From Flavobacterium zhairuonense (GTDB taxonomy: Bacteria; Bacteroidota; Bacteroidia; Flavobacteriales; Flavobacteriaceae): 64,000 bases of DNA. This document shows positions 35,069 to 43,905 of the stretch, piece after piece. The notes below the pieces were generated by a model. That model ran no database searches. It was not told the DNA's origin and was given only the letters and a program-made list of their open reading frames with translations. The translations under genes were made by a program, and so were the position numbers. The stretch is from positions 62,001-126,000 of the forward strand of contig NZ_SJSY01000066.1 in assembly GCF_004352915.1 (NCBI RefSeq), read 5' to 3'. How positions within the stretch are numbered: position 1 is the first letter of the stretch; every line of letters begins with the position of its first letter.

Positions 35069-35105
35069 AAACAATAGTTGCAACCAACCGTTGCAACTAT
35101 TGTTT
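35069..35105 (-). promoter_or_regulatory. Intercistronic hairpin between atpE and atpF
   Basis: AAACAATAGTTGCAAC (35069-35084) pairs perfectly over 16 bp with 35090-35105 across a 5-nt loop. On the minus strand it follows the atpE stop and is not followed by a long T-run, so it is more likely to stabilise the atpE 3' end or slow polymerase than to end transcription fully. Confidence 0.7.
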
Positions 35106-35117
35106 TTTGTGTTTTAA

Positions 35118-35309
35118 TTAAGCAGCGAATAATGCAGCGAAACCAATACCTTCAATAAGTGCAGCAGCGATAAGCATAGCTGTTTGGATTTTTCCTGAAG
35201 CTTCTGGCTGACGAGCAATAGCGTCCATTGCTGAACCACCAATTCTACCAATACCTAAAGCAGCTCCGATTACGATTAATCCAGCTCCGATGAAATTTAA
35301 ACCGTTCAT
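35118..35309 (-). CDS. atpE: ATP synthase c subunit
   Basis: Small ring-forming proteolipid, 63 residues with two helices. The first is glycine-rich (GAGLIVIGAALGIGRIGGSAM), the polar loop is ARQPEASGKI, and the second carries the ion-binding carboxylate Glu in ALIEGIGFAAL. The residues next to that Glu do not show the usual sodium-type pattern by eye, so proton use is more likely. About 8-15 copies per complex are needed, which makes the hairpin behind the gene notable. Confidence 0.96.
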   Translation of the reverse strand: MNGLNFIGAGLIVIGAALGIGRIGGSAMDAIARQPEASGKIQTAMLIAAALIEGIGFAALFAA

Positions 35310-35342
35310 ATTTGTATATATTAAAAATTAAACATTCAATTT

Positions 35343-35409
35343 TGATTTTAGATTTTTGAATGTAGATTTTAGATTGAAATAATCTGAAATCTAAACTCTA
35401 AAATCTAAT
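35343..35409. repeat. Repeat of GATTTTAGATT type between atpB and atpE
   Basis: TAGATTTTAGATT (35363-35375) pairs with AATCTGAAATCTA (35381-35393) with one G-U pair, amid further TAGATTTT/AAAATCTA copies on both sides. A related sequence appears at 41125-41145. Likely a dispersed intergenic repeat. Confidence 0.7.
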
Positions 35410-35410
35410 T

Positions 35411-36562
35411 TTAGTGGTGCCCCTCCTCTTCGTGGTGGTGCTCTTCTACTGCTGAACCAAAATAAAGTGCAGACAGCATTGTAAAAATATAGGCTTGTAA
35501 AAATGCAACTAGAATTTCAAGAATAGAAAGTGCAAATGATAATCCGAAAGATAAACTACTTCCGATCCAGCTTTTAAAGATAAACATTAATCCGATGATA
35601 CTCATCAATACAATGTGGCCTGCAAAAATATTTGCGTACAAACGAATCATTAATGAGAATGGTTTAATAAAAACTCCTAACAATTCGATTGGAGCCAAAA
35701 TAATTCTCATTGGTTTTGGTACGCCTGGCATCCAAAAAATGTGACCCCAGTAGTTTTTATTTGCAGTAAGATTTGTAATTAAGAAAGTAAGGATTGCTAA
35801 AGAGAATGTAATTGTTAAATTACCAGTAGCATTAATTCCTAGTGGAGTTAATCCAAAAATATTTAAAAACAATACAAAGAAGAAAATCGTTAACAAATAA
35901 CTCATGTATTTCTTATAATGTTTTTCACCAATGTTTGGAATCGCAACGTCATCACGAATAAAAAGTACTAACGGTTCGAAAATTCTTCCAACCCCTGAAG
36001 CAATTCCTCCATTTTTAGCATACGATTTTGCTAAGCTTGTAAATAACCAGAACATCAATAAAGCGGCAACTATAATAGAAAGTACCGTTTTTGTAATTGA
36101 AAAGTCTAACGGACGAACATTTGTTGGGTGTCCTGTTTTTTCATCTTCAGTAATTGTTCCTTTAGCATCTGTTTTGTAGATTTTACCATCATGATGATTA
36201 ATCACATAATAATTTCCGTTTGATTCTGCTACTTCGTGTCCGTGGTGAAATTTAGAAGAAGAAAAAATTTGAAGTCCATTATCCCAAAGAATTACAGGTA
36301 ATGAAAAACCGTAATATTTTCCAGTCTCATCATCTTGTGTTAAAGTAAAATCATGAGAGTCTAAAACGTGGTGACCAATAAATGCTTTTATCTTAGATTT
36401 AACATCTGTTGGCTCGGCATGCTGACCTTCTGCAGCTCCTTCATGGGCTACTTCAGTTTGAACATGCGTAGAGTCTTTTTCAGTATTTGAAAAACTCATT
36501 AGTGGAAGACAAGCTACTAAAGCTGCAAGAATAAATCTGAGTGGTTTGTTTGAAATCACCAT
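35411..36562 (-). CDS. atpB: ATP synthase a subunit with long N-terminal extension
   Basis: Proton-channel subunit, 383 residues. The membrane part (about 165-370) has the a-subunit hallmarks, including FIKPFSLMIRLYANIFAGHIVL with the essential Arg. Residues 1-25 look like a cleavable signal, and about 30-155 are an extra domain likely outside the membrane, rich in His (FHHGHEV). The C-terminus ends in a His/Glu tail (EEHHHEEEGHH). Long a subunits are known in Bacteroidota, but the role of the extension is not settled. First Fo gene, with a good promoter at 36605. ATG start. Confidence 0.93.
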   Translation of the reverse strand: MVISNKPLRFILAALVACLPLMSFSNTEKDSTHVQTEVAHEGAAEGQHAEPTDVKSKIKAFIGHHVLDSHDFTLTQDDETGKYYGFSLPVILWDNGLQIFSSSKFHHGHEVAESNGNYYVINHHDGKIYKTDAKGTITEDEKTGHPTNVRPLDFSITKTVLSIIVAALLMFWLFTSLAKSYAKNGGIASGVGRIFEPLVLFIRDDVAIPNIGEKHYKKYMSYLLTIFFFVLFLNIFGLTPLGINATGNLTITFSLAILTFLITNLTANKNYWGHIFWMPGVPKPMRIILAPIELLGVFIKPFSLMIRLYANIFAGHIVLMSIIGLMFIFKSWIGSSLSFGLSFALSILEILVAFLQAYIFTMLSALYFGSAVEEHHHEEEGHH

Positions 36563-36604
36563 ATCGTGGAAAATCTTATTTTTTTACGTTTCTAAAATTT
36601 GGTG

Positions 36605-36632
36605 CAAAGGTACATTTTTTATTAATATTCAA
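36605..36632 (-). promoter_or_regulatory. Promoter of the atp operon
   Basis: On minus it reads TACCTTTG at 36605-36612, a full TAnnTTTG match 42 nt before the atpB ATG, with TTG at 36630-36632, 17 nt upstream of the -7 box. Both elements are at near-normal spacing. Confidence 0.6.
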
Positions 36633-36680
36633 AAGGATATGAAAAATTATTTTTGAACCTTCTTTTAAAGAATCCTTATT

Positions 36681-37073
36681 TTAACGCTTTTCATTTAATA
36701 ATCGGACAGTTAAAACTGTCTCAAATAACAAAAATAGCATAAATGTTATAAAAAAGTTGCTTTTTTCAACAGAGACATTGTGAATCTTGTCTGATAAAAT
36801 CGGTCTTGCAAATCCATAATAGATAAACATTTGAATAAAAGTTCCTAACATGAAGAACATTCCAATACTGTCAAATTTATCTTTCTTGAATTTTAATGTG
36901 AGTATTATTAATAAGGCAGAAAAAAATAAAAAGATCAAATACAATGATTCTAGGCTATAATAGAAGTTTTGATCCTCGATTTTAAAACAAAAGAAAATTC
37001 CTTTATGTATTATGTAGGAAGCTAAAGCAACAATGCATAAATAAAGAACAAGTATGTATTTTTTTAAAAACAT
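36681..37073 (-). CDS. Small four-helix membrane protein in the atp locus
   Basis: A 130-residue protein with four hydrophobic helices (for example MFLKKYILVLYLCIVALASY and SLYLIFLFFSALLIILTL). It lies between the AtpI-like gene and atpB, where many bacteria have AtpI helper proteins. I recall a Flavobacteriia family (DUF6168) at this place, unverified. The longer frame would start at a TTG at 37100; the ATG at 37073 fits better, with the first helix right behind it. It may help Fo assembly, by position only. Confidence 0.7.
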   Translation of the reverse strand: MFLKKYILVLYLCIVALASYIIHKGIFFCFKIEDQNFYYSLESLYLIFLFFSALLIILTLKFKKDKFDSIGMFFMLGTFIQMFIYYGFARPILSDKIHNVSVEKSNFFITFMLFLLFETVLTVRLLNEKR

Positions 37074-37129
37074 TTGAAATAATTTTTTGCAAAGATGCAA
37101 CTTTTATTCCAAGCTGTTTAAAAGATAAA

Positions 37130-37354
37130 TTACTTCATCTTATTGATTTCGTTAACCTGACGAAATACATTATATAATGCTAAACCTACTCCAACCATTA
37201 CAAGAATTTTGCTGTAATACACTTTTGTGCTCGGGTGTTTCTCGTCTAGCCAAGATCCTAAATAATAGAACAAATAAATAATAACCCCCATTTGAATTGG
37301 GATATTAATAAGGGCGATCCATTTATTTCCTTTATTATTCGGTTCCTTTTCCAT
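37130..37354 (-). CDS. AtpZ/AtpI-like membrane protein
   Basis: A 74-residue protein with two helices (IALINIPIQMGVIIYLFYYLGSWLD and KILVMVGVGLALYNVFRQV) and the LD near the first helix end that is typical of the AtpZ/AtpI group, which assists c-ring assembly or metal supply. The ATG at 37354 lies 20 nt inside the end of the bactofilin gene in another frame, so the two are tightly linked. Same strand and order as the atp genes. Confidence 0.82.
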   Translation of the reverse strand: MEKEPNNKGNKWIALINIPIQMGVIIYLFYYLGSWLDEKHPSTKVYYSKILVMVGVGLALYNVFRQVNEINKMK

Positions 37355-37730
37355 CTTCTAATAGTATTACCGGATTAGAATTTAACATGGTACAAGTTGC
37401 TGTAAACTCAGCTCCTGGTTCGATAGATAATTTACCAACGGCGATTTCTCCATGAATACGAGCAGTACCTTTAATATTAAGGACTTCTAAAACTTTTAAT
37501 TTTCCTTGAAATTCTCCTTCAATATCGGCATTATGGCAAATAATTTCGCCCTTAACAATTCCTGATGCGCCAATAACGAGTTTTCCTTGCGAAGTAAAAT
37601 TTCCTATCAATTCACCATCAAGTCTAAAATCAGCTTTTGAAACAATATCTCCAACAATAGAAGTTCCTTCTACAATTCTATTGGTTTTTCCTAAATTCTC
37701 TGTACTGCTTTTTTTGACTTTTTCAAACAT
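37335..37730 (-). CDS. Bactofilin
   Basis: A 131-residue protein with an N-terminal tail (~20 residues) and a right-handed beta-helix of short repeats: TSIVGDIVSKADFRLDGELI, SQGKLVIGASGIVKGEI, FQGKLKVLEVLNIKGTARI. This matches the polymer-forming bactofilin family, which makes scaffold filaments at the membrane. It starts 5 nt after the sprE stop, and the AtpI-like gene overlaps its end. It may support cell shape or motility machinery placement; no partner can be deduced from the sequence alone. Confidence 0.9.
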   Translation of the reverse strand: MFEKVKKSSTENLGKTNRIVEGTSIVGDIVSKADFRLDGELIGNFTSQGKLVIGASGIVKGEIICHNADIEGEFQGKLKVLEVLNIKGTARIHGEIAVGKLSIEPGAEFTATCTMLNSNPVILLEDGKGTE

Positions 37731-37735
37731 GGCTT

Positions 37736-40336
37736 TTATGGGGTTTTTGGGGCTAAATAAACGTCAAGATTTTTTTTGATTTGAACTACCTTATAATTAT
37801 CACTTGAAATAATTATAGGCATATTCGAGATTTTATATTTTTTATCATCTCTCAAAACTCCTGAAACATCTTTGGCATATGCCTCTGATTTTAAACCATG
37901 AATAACTACAAAACTTTCCGTTTTATTGTATTTGTCAAATGAAGTTGTTAGTCTTTCGTAATTTTCGACTAACATATATACCTTAATTGATTCCTCGATT
38001 TTTTTAACTGTTTTTGTATCTGTATTCGATACTCGATATAAAATTTTCCAATTTTTACCGTCAACTGCTGTAAAATCTAATTTTTCTAAAGCTGGAATTT
38101 GTTTTTCTAAAATTTCACGCGCATCTTTCCCTTCTTCACTATTTGGATAGTTGTCAGCAACATTTTCTAATCCTTTTTTGTAAGCTGCCAAACCTTCTAC
38201 TTTTCCTAAAGTACTTGCTTTAAGCAATTCAAATTTCGAAACAATGTCTTCACCGGCATATTGATTAATCAAGTTGTCGATGTTGTTTAAAACTTCGTCA
38301 AAATGCTCTTCTTCAAACAATTTATACCATTTTTTATATTCCCTGTCTGCCGAAGCTAAATCATCTGAATTGGTATTGTTTAAAATCTGTGCATATCTAG
38401 AAGATGGATAATTGCCTATTATATCCGATTTTATTCTTTCAGCTCTTGCTGGATTTGTAATCTGATATATTTTATACAAATTGTACATTGATGGCAAAAC
38501 CAATTTTTCTTCAGGTTTATTCTGCAATAATTGTTCTAACTTGTCACTAGCTAATTTATATTCTTTAAATTTCTCCTTATAAATAAGCCCTAATTGATAA
38601 TAGGCAAAGTTTCGCTCCTTTCCAATACTATCCATAACAGCAGGACTTGTTGGAATCTTGCTTTCATAAAATGCCGTTGTATATTTTTCCGGAACCGTTT
38701 GCTGCAATGCATTTATAGAATCCTGATTTATATTTAATGAATCTTTTAAAGACGTATTTACAATTGATTTTCCTGCACTTAATCTCCAATTTCCATCTAT
38801 AGTACGGTTACCCCACATTTTTCTAAATTGCAATTTTCCGTAAGCAACCGTTGTTGGGTTATAAAAATAAAAAGTACTTGCGGCATCATTTCCAGATGGT
38901 GGATTAAATGCTCCAGCCGCTAAATCCATTTTATTAGGCGTCATTGCTGATGATCCACTGTTTGCATCAGTATTTCGTTGAATGTTTGCCTGTTTTTCCT
39001 TTTCCTTTTCTTGTTCTAAACGTTTTGCATCATCTTTCTTTTTGAGTTCAGCAATATAGATTTCGAAATACGTTTTTCTCTCTTCTGTTGGCAAATTGTA
39101 AACTTTGATAATGCTGTCGTTACGTTTTGCAATTGCCTCGTATTTGATTACATTATCTAGATTTTTTCTGTTTTTTTCAATAAACGCAAACTCTCTAGTT
39201 TTTGGATTTAATTTTACCAACGTACTATCATAATATTTTGCTGCCATTGTATAATCTGTATTTCTAAAATACATATTTCCAATGTTTCGATAGGTAGAGG
39301 CAACAAGATAAGGATCTTTAGATTTTCGGGCTAACGAATGATTGTAAAACTCCAAAGCATCCTTTTGCTCATTATTCTTATCAAAAAACACTCCCATTTC
39401 ATAAAAAAGGATATCATAATAAGGTCTGTTTTCTCGATCTTCAACTAATTTATTATAAGTTTCGATAAACATATCATGATCATCTTTTTCATAATCAAAC
39501 ATTTGTGCTTTTTTTGCATAAGCTTGCATCATGTATTTACGATCGGCTTTTCGGTTCATGTCGATTACGCCATTATAAAAGTAAACGGCACTGTCTCTTT
39601 TTCCGGATTCTTGATACAATTGTCCCAAAATAAAACGGTAGCGCGCTCGGTCTTCATTAATTCTAGTAAATTTTTCAGCAATTTTCAATTTGGTTACGGC
39701 ACTGTCTTTTTGCTCTGTATTCAAAAAAGCTTCTGCCAATAATGCATTTGCATCAGAAAACGTCTGCTTGTCTAAATCTGTTTTCTTTAATAATTCATTG
39801 ATGTTTTTAATTACGATCGCATCATTACCTAAACGCATATTGGTTTTTTCACGCCAGACTTTTGCTGTATTGATATTACTGCTATTTGGGTATTTATAAA
39901 GAATATAATTGAAAGCCTCAATTGCCGGAATAAAGCGCTGATCATAATATCGTGCTTTTCCCAGCATCAAATATGCCTCATCTATCTGATAATTTCTTTC
40001 TCTTCCTCCAATATTCATGGAGTGTTTCTGAATTGCCTTTGTAGCTTTAGTTTCTGCTTTCTCGAAATCTGGATTTTTTGTCTTTTCCCCTTCCGAAAAA
40101 TTTTCATCAAATTGCATTTTTTCGATCGGCAGAATTTTCCAGAAATTATCCTGGTTGTTGGCCTGAATAGATTTAAGCCCTTTTTCAAGACCAATTCCAC
40201 CATTATACAAAATGTTGTATTTGGTACTTAAAGCATGCGAATTCCTATTCACAAAGGTGTTATTCTTTGTGGAACATGCTATCAAAAGCAATGCAAAAGT
40301 TAGAAAAAAACTATATTTAAGAGTATTCTTTTTCAA
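37736..40336 (-). CDS. sprE: SprE/PorW-type TPR lipoprotein for gliding and type IX secretion
   Basis: A ~866-residue lipoprotein. The signal MKKNTLKYSFFLTFALLLIAC gives lipid Cys21. TPR repeats cover about residues 30-430, a charged low-complexity linker about 430-470, and more helical repeats to the C-terminus. Size, lipobox and gene order (near atp and the pigment cluster) fit Flavobacterium SprE, required for gliding and T9SS function (PorW in Porphyromonas). No ATG is available: TTG at 40336 matches the signal start best, and TTG at 40345 is possible. It is followed by the bactofilin gene after 5 nt. Confidence 0.85.
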   Translation of the reverse strand: MKKNTLKYSFFLTFALLLIACSTKNNTFVNRNSHALSTKYNILYNGGIGLEKGLKSIQANNQDNFWKILPIEKMQFDENFSEGEKTKNPDFEKAETKATKAIQKHSMNIGGRERNYQIDEAYLMLGKARYYDQRFIPAIEAFNYILYKYPNSSNINTAKVWREKTNMRLGNDAIVIKNINELLKKTDLDKQTFSDANALLAEAFLNTEQKDSAVTKLKIAEKFTRINEDRARYRFILGQLYQESGKRDSAVYFYNGVIDMNRKADRKYMMQAYAKKAQMFDYEKDDHDMFIETYNKLVEDRENRPYYDILFYEMGVFFDKNNEQKDALEFYNHSLARKSKDPYLVASTYRNIGNMYFRNTDYTMAAKYYDSTLVKLNPKTREFAFIEKNRKNLDNVIKYEAIAKRNDSIIKVYNLPTEERKTYFEIYIAELKKKDDAKRLEQEKEKEKQANIQRNTDANSGSSAMTPNKMDLAAGAFNPPSGNDAASTFYFYNPTTVAYGKLQFRKMWGNRTIDGNWRLSAGKSIVNTSLKDSLNINQDSINALQQTVPEKYTTAFYESKIPTSPAVMDSIGKERNFAYYQLGLIYKEKFKEYKLASDKLEQLLQNKPEEKLVLPSMYNLYKIYQITNPARAERIKSDIIGNYPSSRYAQILNNTNSDDLASADREYKKWYKLFEEEHFDEVLNNIDNLINQYAGEDIVSKFELLKASTLGKVEGLAAYKKGLENVADNYPNSEEGKDAREILEKQIPALEKLDFTAVDGKNWKILYRVSNTDTKTVKKIEESIKVYMLVENYERLTTSFDKYNKTESFVVIHGLKSEAYAKDVSGVLRDDKKYKISNMPIIISSDNYKVVQIKKNLDVYLAPKTP

Positions 40337-40424
40337 TAGAATCAATTTTTAAAGCATTAACTTATAAAAAGCACTTTTAGTATAATGACTTGTAAAATTA
40401 CGCTTCTTTTTGAAATATAGAAAC

Positions 40425-41120
40425 TTAAACTGCAAAAAACGATTCCAGCTCCTGCAAGGTCTCTTTTGAAGTTTGAATATCTTTTACAATTTCACCTTTA
40501 TTAAGGGCAACTATTCGGTCACAAACCTCAACCGTGTGCTGTAAATCATGACTTGAAACCAAAACAGTTACATTTGGGTCATCGGCTAATTCTTTGATAA
40601 TTTTCTTCAAACGGCTTACGGTAGTAGGATCTAAATTTGCAAAAGGCTCATCTAAAATTACCACTTCTGGATTTCCAATAAGGGTTGCAATAATCCCTAC
40701 TTTTTTCTGGTTTCCTTTTGATAAATCACGAAGATATTTTTTATTTTTTAAAATTTCTCCATTAAAAAATTCTTCATGTTTAGCCAAAAGCGCATCAATA
40801 TCGGCTTTGTTCTGATGGCGCAAATCTCCAATGAAGTAAAAGTATTCTTCTGGCGTCAAATAGCCAATAAGGAAACTTTCGTCTAAAAAAGAACCTGTAA
40901 AAGATTTCCATTTTTCACTTGTATTTACTTGAATATCATTTGTTTTTATATAACCAGTCGAAGGATGAATAAGATCTAAAAGCAAACTGAAAAAAGTTGT
41001 TTTTCCGGCACCGTTGTTTCCAACAAGCCCAAAGCTTTGTCCTTTTGGAATTTCAAGATTTTCAATATTTAAAACTGTTGTACCGTTATATTTTTTTGAA
41101 AGCTGATTTACTTGTATCAT
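40425..41120 (-). CDS. ABC exporter ATPase
   Basis: A 231-residue ATP-binding subunit: GLVGNNGAGKTTFFSLLLDL (Walker A), DLSKGNQKKVGIIATLIGNP (atypical signature, LSKGN in place of LSGGQ), and EVVILDEPFANLDP (Walker B). It is the ATPase of a simple two-gene exporter with the DUF5687 permease encoded 80 nt upstream. It resembles the antibiotic/NatA-type exporters; substrate unknown. ATG start. The LSKGN signature is a known variant in exporters of this type. Confidence 0.88.
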   Translation of the reverse strand: MIQVNQLSKKYNGTTVLNIENLEIPKGQSFGLVGNNGAGKTTFFSLLLDLIHPSTGYIKTNDIQVNTSEKWKSFTGSFLDESFLIGYLTPEEYFYFIGDLRHQNKADIDALLAKHEEFFNGEILKNKKYLRDLSKGNQKKVGIIATLIGNPEVVILDEPFANLDPTTVSRLKKIIKELADDPNVTVLVSSHDLQHTVEVCDRIVALNKGEIVKDIQTSKETLQELESFFAV

Positions 41121-41124
41121 GATA

Positions 41125-41200
41125 ATGTTAGATTTTAGATTGTTGATTTAGATTTCTAAAGAATGAAATTATCTCATTCTCAAATTGACAAATTATCTAA
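41125..41200. repeat. AT-rich dispersed repeat between ABC genes
   Basis: Contains GTTAGATTTTAGATTG and CAAATTATCTAATTAATTC-like stretches that resemble those at 35343-35409 and 32274-32337. It fills the 80-nt gap between the DUF5687 and ATPase genes. Confidence 0.55.
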
Positions 41201-42661
41201 TTAATTCTTTTGTTTATAAGCGCTAATTGTACTGTACTTTTCGACTTTGTACCTTTTTTCAATGATTGAAAAAACTTTGTTTCTAAATACAAATCCCAAA
41301 ATTCCGGCTCCAGCAACCAACATTAAGCCAAGCGTTTTATCGCCCAAATAAAGTCCGATTCCGTAAAGTCCTAAAGGCAACAATAATTTTGGCAGAGTCA
41401 ACAGCATCGCGTTTACATTAAATGCTTTTTTATCTCCAAAAGCACCACCAGCATTGCTCAAATCGATTGGTGTTTTTGTAAATGCTCCTCCCAAAAGAAC
41501 CAAATGAGAGTTTACTCCAATATTATAAATGGCGCCAACCACAATTGTCAAATACACCTGCCATCCGTAAAAAAGATAAAACGAAGCCAAAATTGTCGAA
41601 ACAAAAGTGGCAATAACAATAAGCCACCATTTTGAGGTAATATATCCTCGATAAGGAATGTTTTGTGTCATCATCAATTGATAATACGAACTGTCCCAGC
41701 TTGGTACAAATTGACCAAAGACAAATAAGAAGCCGCCTGAAACAAATATTCCTGCAAAAATATACATGACCGCCGGCTGATGCGTATTTCCAAAAAAGAT
41801 CAATCCGTAAAACAAAAAGAAAAAACTCATTATAATTGTCGTTTTTGATCTTTTGTTTCTTTTGATCAATTTGATGTCATTTTTAAGAAATGTTCCCAAA
41901 GTTCCAAATTGATTCAGCCAAGAATAATTTTCAGTAGTCGCAATGTCTTCTTTTTTTGAAAGTCCAGCATCCAGATATAAATTGTTTTTGAAATACTTAA
42001 ATGTAAAAACATACAATCCAATTAAGAATAAAATTGGAATTATAAATAATACTTTTGATGTATAAAGTCCTTGAAAAAAAGGCATTGTGAAAACCGTAAT
42101 ATCAAAAAGCTTATAATATTGTGCTGCCCCCAAAGCCAAAGCCAATCCGACAAAAACAACAAATAATTTATCGATATTACTTAAAACAATATTTAAAAAA
42201 TTATTGATGTAGATTAATGAGAAAATAGCCAAAAGCCAAAATAGGATTCCTACAATATCATATCCTTCAATAGCCAACACAACTGAAAACGGCACAAAAA
42301 ACAGCGCATGAACCCAGTTAAAAAATGACAATGCTGTTTTTCCCAAAGAGAAATGAACAATCGTTGGTTTTTTGAAAGGCAAAACCAATAACGGTTTAAT
42401 ATTAAGAACCGGAATTGCTTGCATCAACAAACGAATTATAAGATCAAATAGAAAATAATAAATCAAGAATTTGTTGATGGTGATTAATGGTTCAAGGTTC
42501 ATTTTTTTAAGCACATAAAATGCTCCAACTCCCATTGCAACAAAAAGTACTGAAAAGTACACCATCAAAAAACCAATTAAAATTTTCATGGCCAAATTTG
42601 CTCCAAATGAAGCTGATCTGACAAAGGCTTTCCATTCTAAGTAAATAAACTTTTTAATCAT
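41201..42661 (-). CDS. DUF5687-like ABC exporter permease
   Basis: A 486-residue protein starting MIKKFIYLEWKAFVRSASFG with about 12 predicted helices and a NDIKLIKRNKRSK turn in the middle. It matches the DUF5687 family as I recall it and pairs with the ATPase that follows. The long frame begins at 42748, but its extra 29 residues overlap the promoter region and look unlike the family start, so the ATG at 42661 is preferred. Convergent spacing with the plus-strand flavoreductase upstream is 126 nt. Confidence 0.82.
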   Translation of the reverse strand: MIKKFIYLEWKAFVRSASFGANLAMKILIGFLMVYFSVLFVAMGVGAFYVLKKMNLEPLITINKFLIYYFLFDLIIRLLMQAIPVLNIKPLLVLPFKKPTIVHFSLGKTALSFFNWVHALFFVPFSVVLAIEGYDIVGILFWLLAIFSLIYINNFLNIVLSNIDKLFVVFVGLALALGAAQYYKLFDITVFTMPFFQGLYTSKVLFIIPILFLIGLYVFTFKYFKNNLYLDAGLSKKEDIATTENYSWLNQFGTLGTFLKNDIKLIKRNKRSKTTIIMSFFFLFYGLIFFGNTHQPAVMYIFAGIFVSGGFLFVFGQFVPSWDSSYYQLMMTQNIPYRGYITSKWWLIVIATFVSTILASFYLFYGWQVYLTIVVGAIYNIGVNSHLVLLGGAFTKTPIDLSNAGGAFGDKKAFNVNAMLLTLPKLLLPLGLYGIGLYLGDKTLGLMLVAGAGILGFVFRNKVFSIIEKRYKVEKYSTISAYKQKN

Positions 42662-42763
42662 GGTTATTTGTTTTAGTTTTTCAGTAAGAGACCAAATGTA
42701 GGAAAACGTTACAAAAAAAGTTAAAAAAAATATTTTAGTAAGTGTCAATTACTTAGTTCTTGC

Positions 42764-42771
42764 TACTTTTG
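42764..42771 (+). promoter_or_regulatory. -7 box for the flavoreductase gene
   Basis: TACTTTTG, a full TAnnTTTG match, ending 15 nt before the ATG at 42787. It rules out the earlier in-frame TTG at 42760 as a start, since that would lie upstream of the transcript. Confidence 0.55.
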
Positions 42772-42786
42772 CAGAAAAAAATAACC

Positions 42787-43839
42787 ATGCCTTCATTCTT
42801 AAAACTTATAATTAAAGAGGTAAAACGCGAGACAGCAGATGCGGTTTCGGTACTTTTTAATGTTCCTGAAGAACTAAAACCAGACTATAAATTTACAGCT
42901 GGACAATACATAAATTTAAAATTAACCCTTGATAACCAAGAAATAAGACGTGCCTATTCGATTTGCTCAGCGCCAGAAAGCGGTGAATTGCGAATTGCAG
43001 TAAAAGCAGTAAAAAATGGTCTTTTTTCTCAGTTTGCCAATACGACTTTAAAAGCTGGAGATGTTCTTGAAGTAGGTCATCCAGAAGGAAAATTTACACT
43101 TGAACCAGATGCTGACAAACAAAAAAATTACGTAGCGTTTGCTGCAGGAAGCGGTATTACTCCAGTAATTTCTATCATTAAATCGGTTTTAAAAAGTGAG
43201 CCAAAAAGTTCATTTGTATTGGTTTACGGAAATAAAACTCCTGAACAAACTATTTTTCATCAAGAACTACACGACTTGCAATTGCAGTATGTTGGCCGTT
43301 TCTTTATACATTATGTATTTAGTCAAGCTAAAGCCGAAAATGCTTTGTTTGGAAGAATCGACAAATCGGCGGTGAATTTTGTATTGAACAACAAGCATAA
43401 AGAATTGCAGTTTGACAAGTTTTTCTTGTGTGGACCAGAAGAAATGATCAATACGGTTTCGAATATTTTAAAAGAAAAAAATGTAAAAGAATCGGCAATT
43501 AAATTTGAACTTTTTACATCTTCTGCTCAAGAACACGAAATTCAGGGTTCTCAAGACGGACATACAAAAATTACCGTTTTGGTTGATGATGAAGAAGTTA
43601 CTTTTGAAATGTCTAAAAAACAAACTATCCTTGATGCCGCTCTAAAACAAGGTGTTGATGCTCCTTATTCTTGCCAAGGCGGAATTTGCAGCAGCTGTTT
43701 AGGACGTGTGACATCAGGAAGTGCAGAAATGACAAAAAATTCAATTTTAACAGATGGAGAAATTGCAGAAGGCTTGATTTTGACTTGCCAAGCGCATCCA
43801 ACATCTGAAACTATTTATGTTGATTACGACGACGTATAA
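42787..43839 (+). CDS. 2Fe-2S flavoreductase (ferredoxin-NADP reductase-like)
   Basis: A 350-residue protein with three domains: FAD-binding (RRAYSICSAPESGELRIAVK), NAD(P)-binding (FAAGSGITPVISIIKSVL and FLCGPEEMI), and a plant-type 2Fe-2S domain with Cys296, Cys301, Cys304 and Cys334 (CQGGICSSC ... LTCQAHP). This is the PaaE/flavohaem-reductase-like layout. There are no paa genes nearby, so it is named only by function. It likely passes electrons from NADPH to a ferredoxin or oxygenase. ATG start at 42787, set by the promoter. Terminator follows at 43862. Confidence 0.9.
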   Translation: MPSFLKLIIKEVKRETADAVSVLFNVPEELKPDYKFTAGQYINLKLTLDNQEIRRAYSICSAPESGELRIAVKAVKNGLFSQFANTTLKAGDVLEVGHPEGKFTLEPDADKQKNYVAFAAGSGITPVISIIKSVLKSEPKSSFVLVYGNKTPEQTIFHQELHDLQLQYVGRFFIHYVFSQAKAENALFGRIDKSAVNFVLNNKHKELQFDKFFLCGPEEMINTVSNILKEKNVKESAIKFELFTSSAQEHEIQGSQDGHTKITVLVDDEEVTFEMSKKQTILDAALKQGVDAPYSCQGGICSSCLGRVTSGSAEMTKNSILTDGEIAEGLILTCQAHPTSETIYVDYDDV

Positions 43840-43861
43840 TTAGTTAAATATCAAAGAATAT

Positions 43862-43905
43862 AAATTCCAAATTCCAGCTTTAATGGAGTTTGGAATTTTT
43901 TTTTT
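43862..43905 (+). terminator. Terminator of the flavoreductase gene
   Basis: AAATTCCAAATTCCA (43862-43876) pairs with 43884-43898 with one G-U pair across GCTTTAA, followed by a run of 10 Ts. Confidence 0.9.

Noticed and set aside
35069..35105. Full terminator between atpE and atpF
   Set aside because: No T-run follows on the coding strand and atpFHAG downstream has no other visible promoter.
42760..42786. Longer flavoreductase start at TTG 42760
   Set aside because: It lies upstream of the likely transcription start set by the -7 box at 42764.
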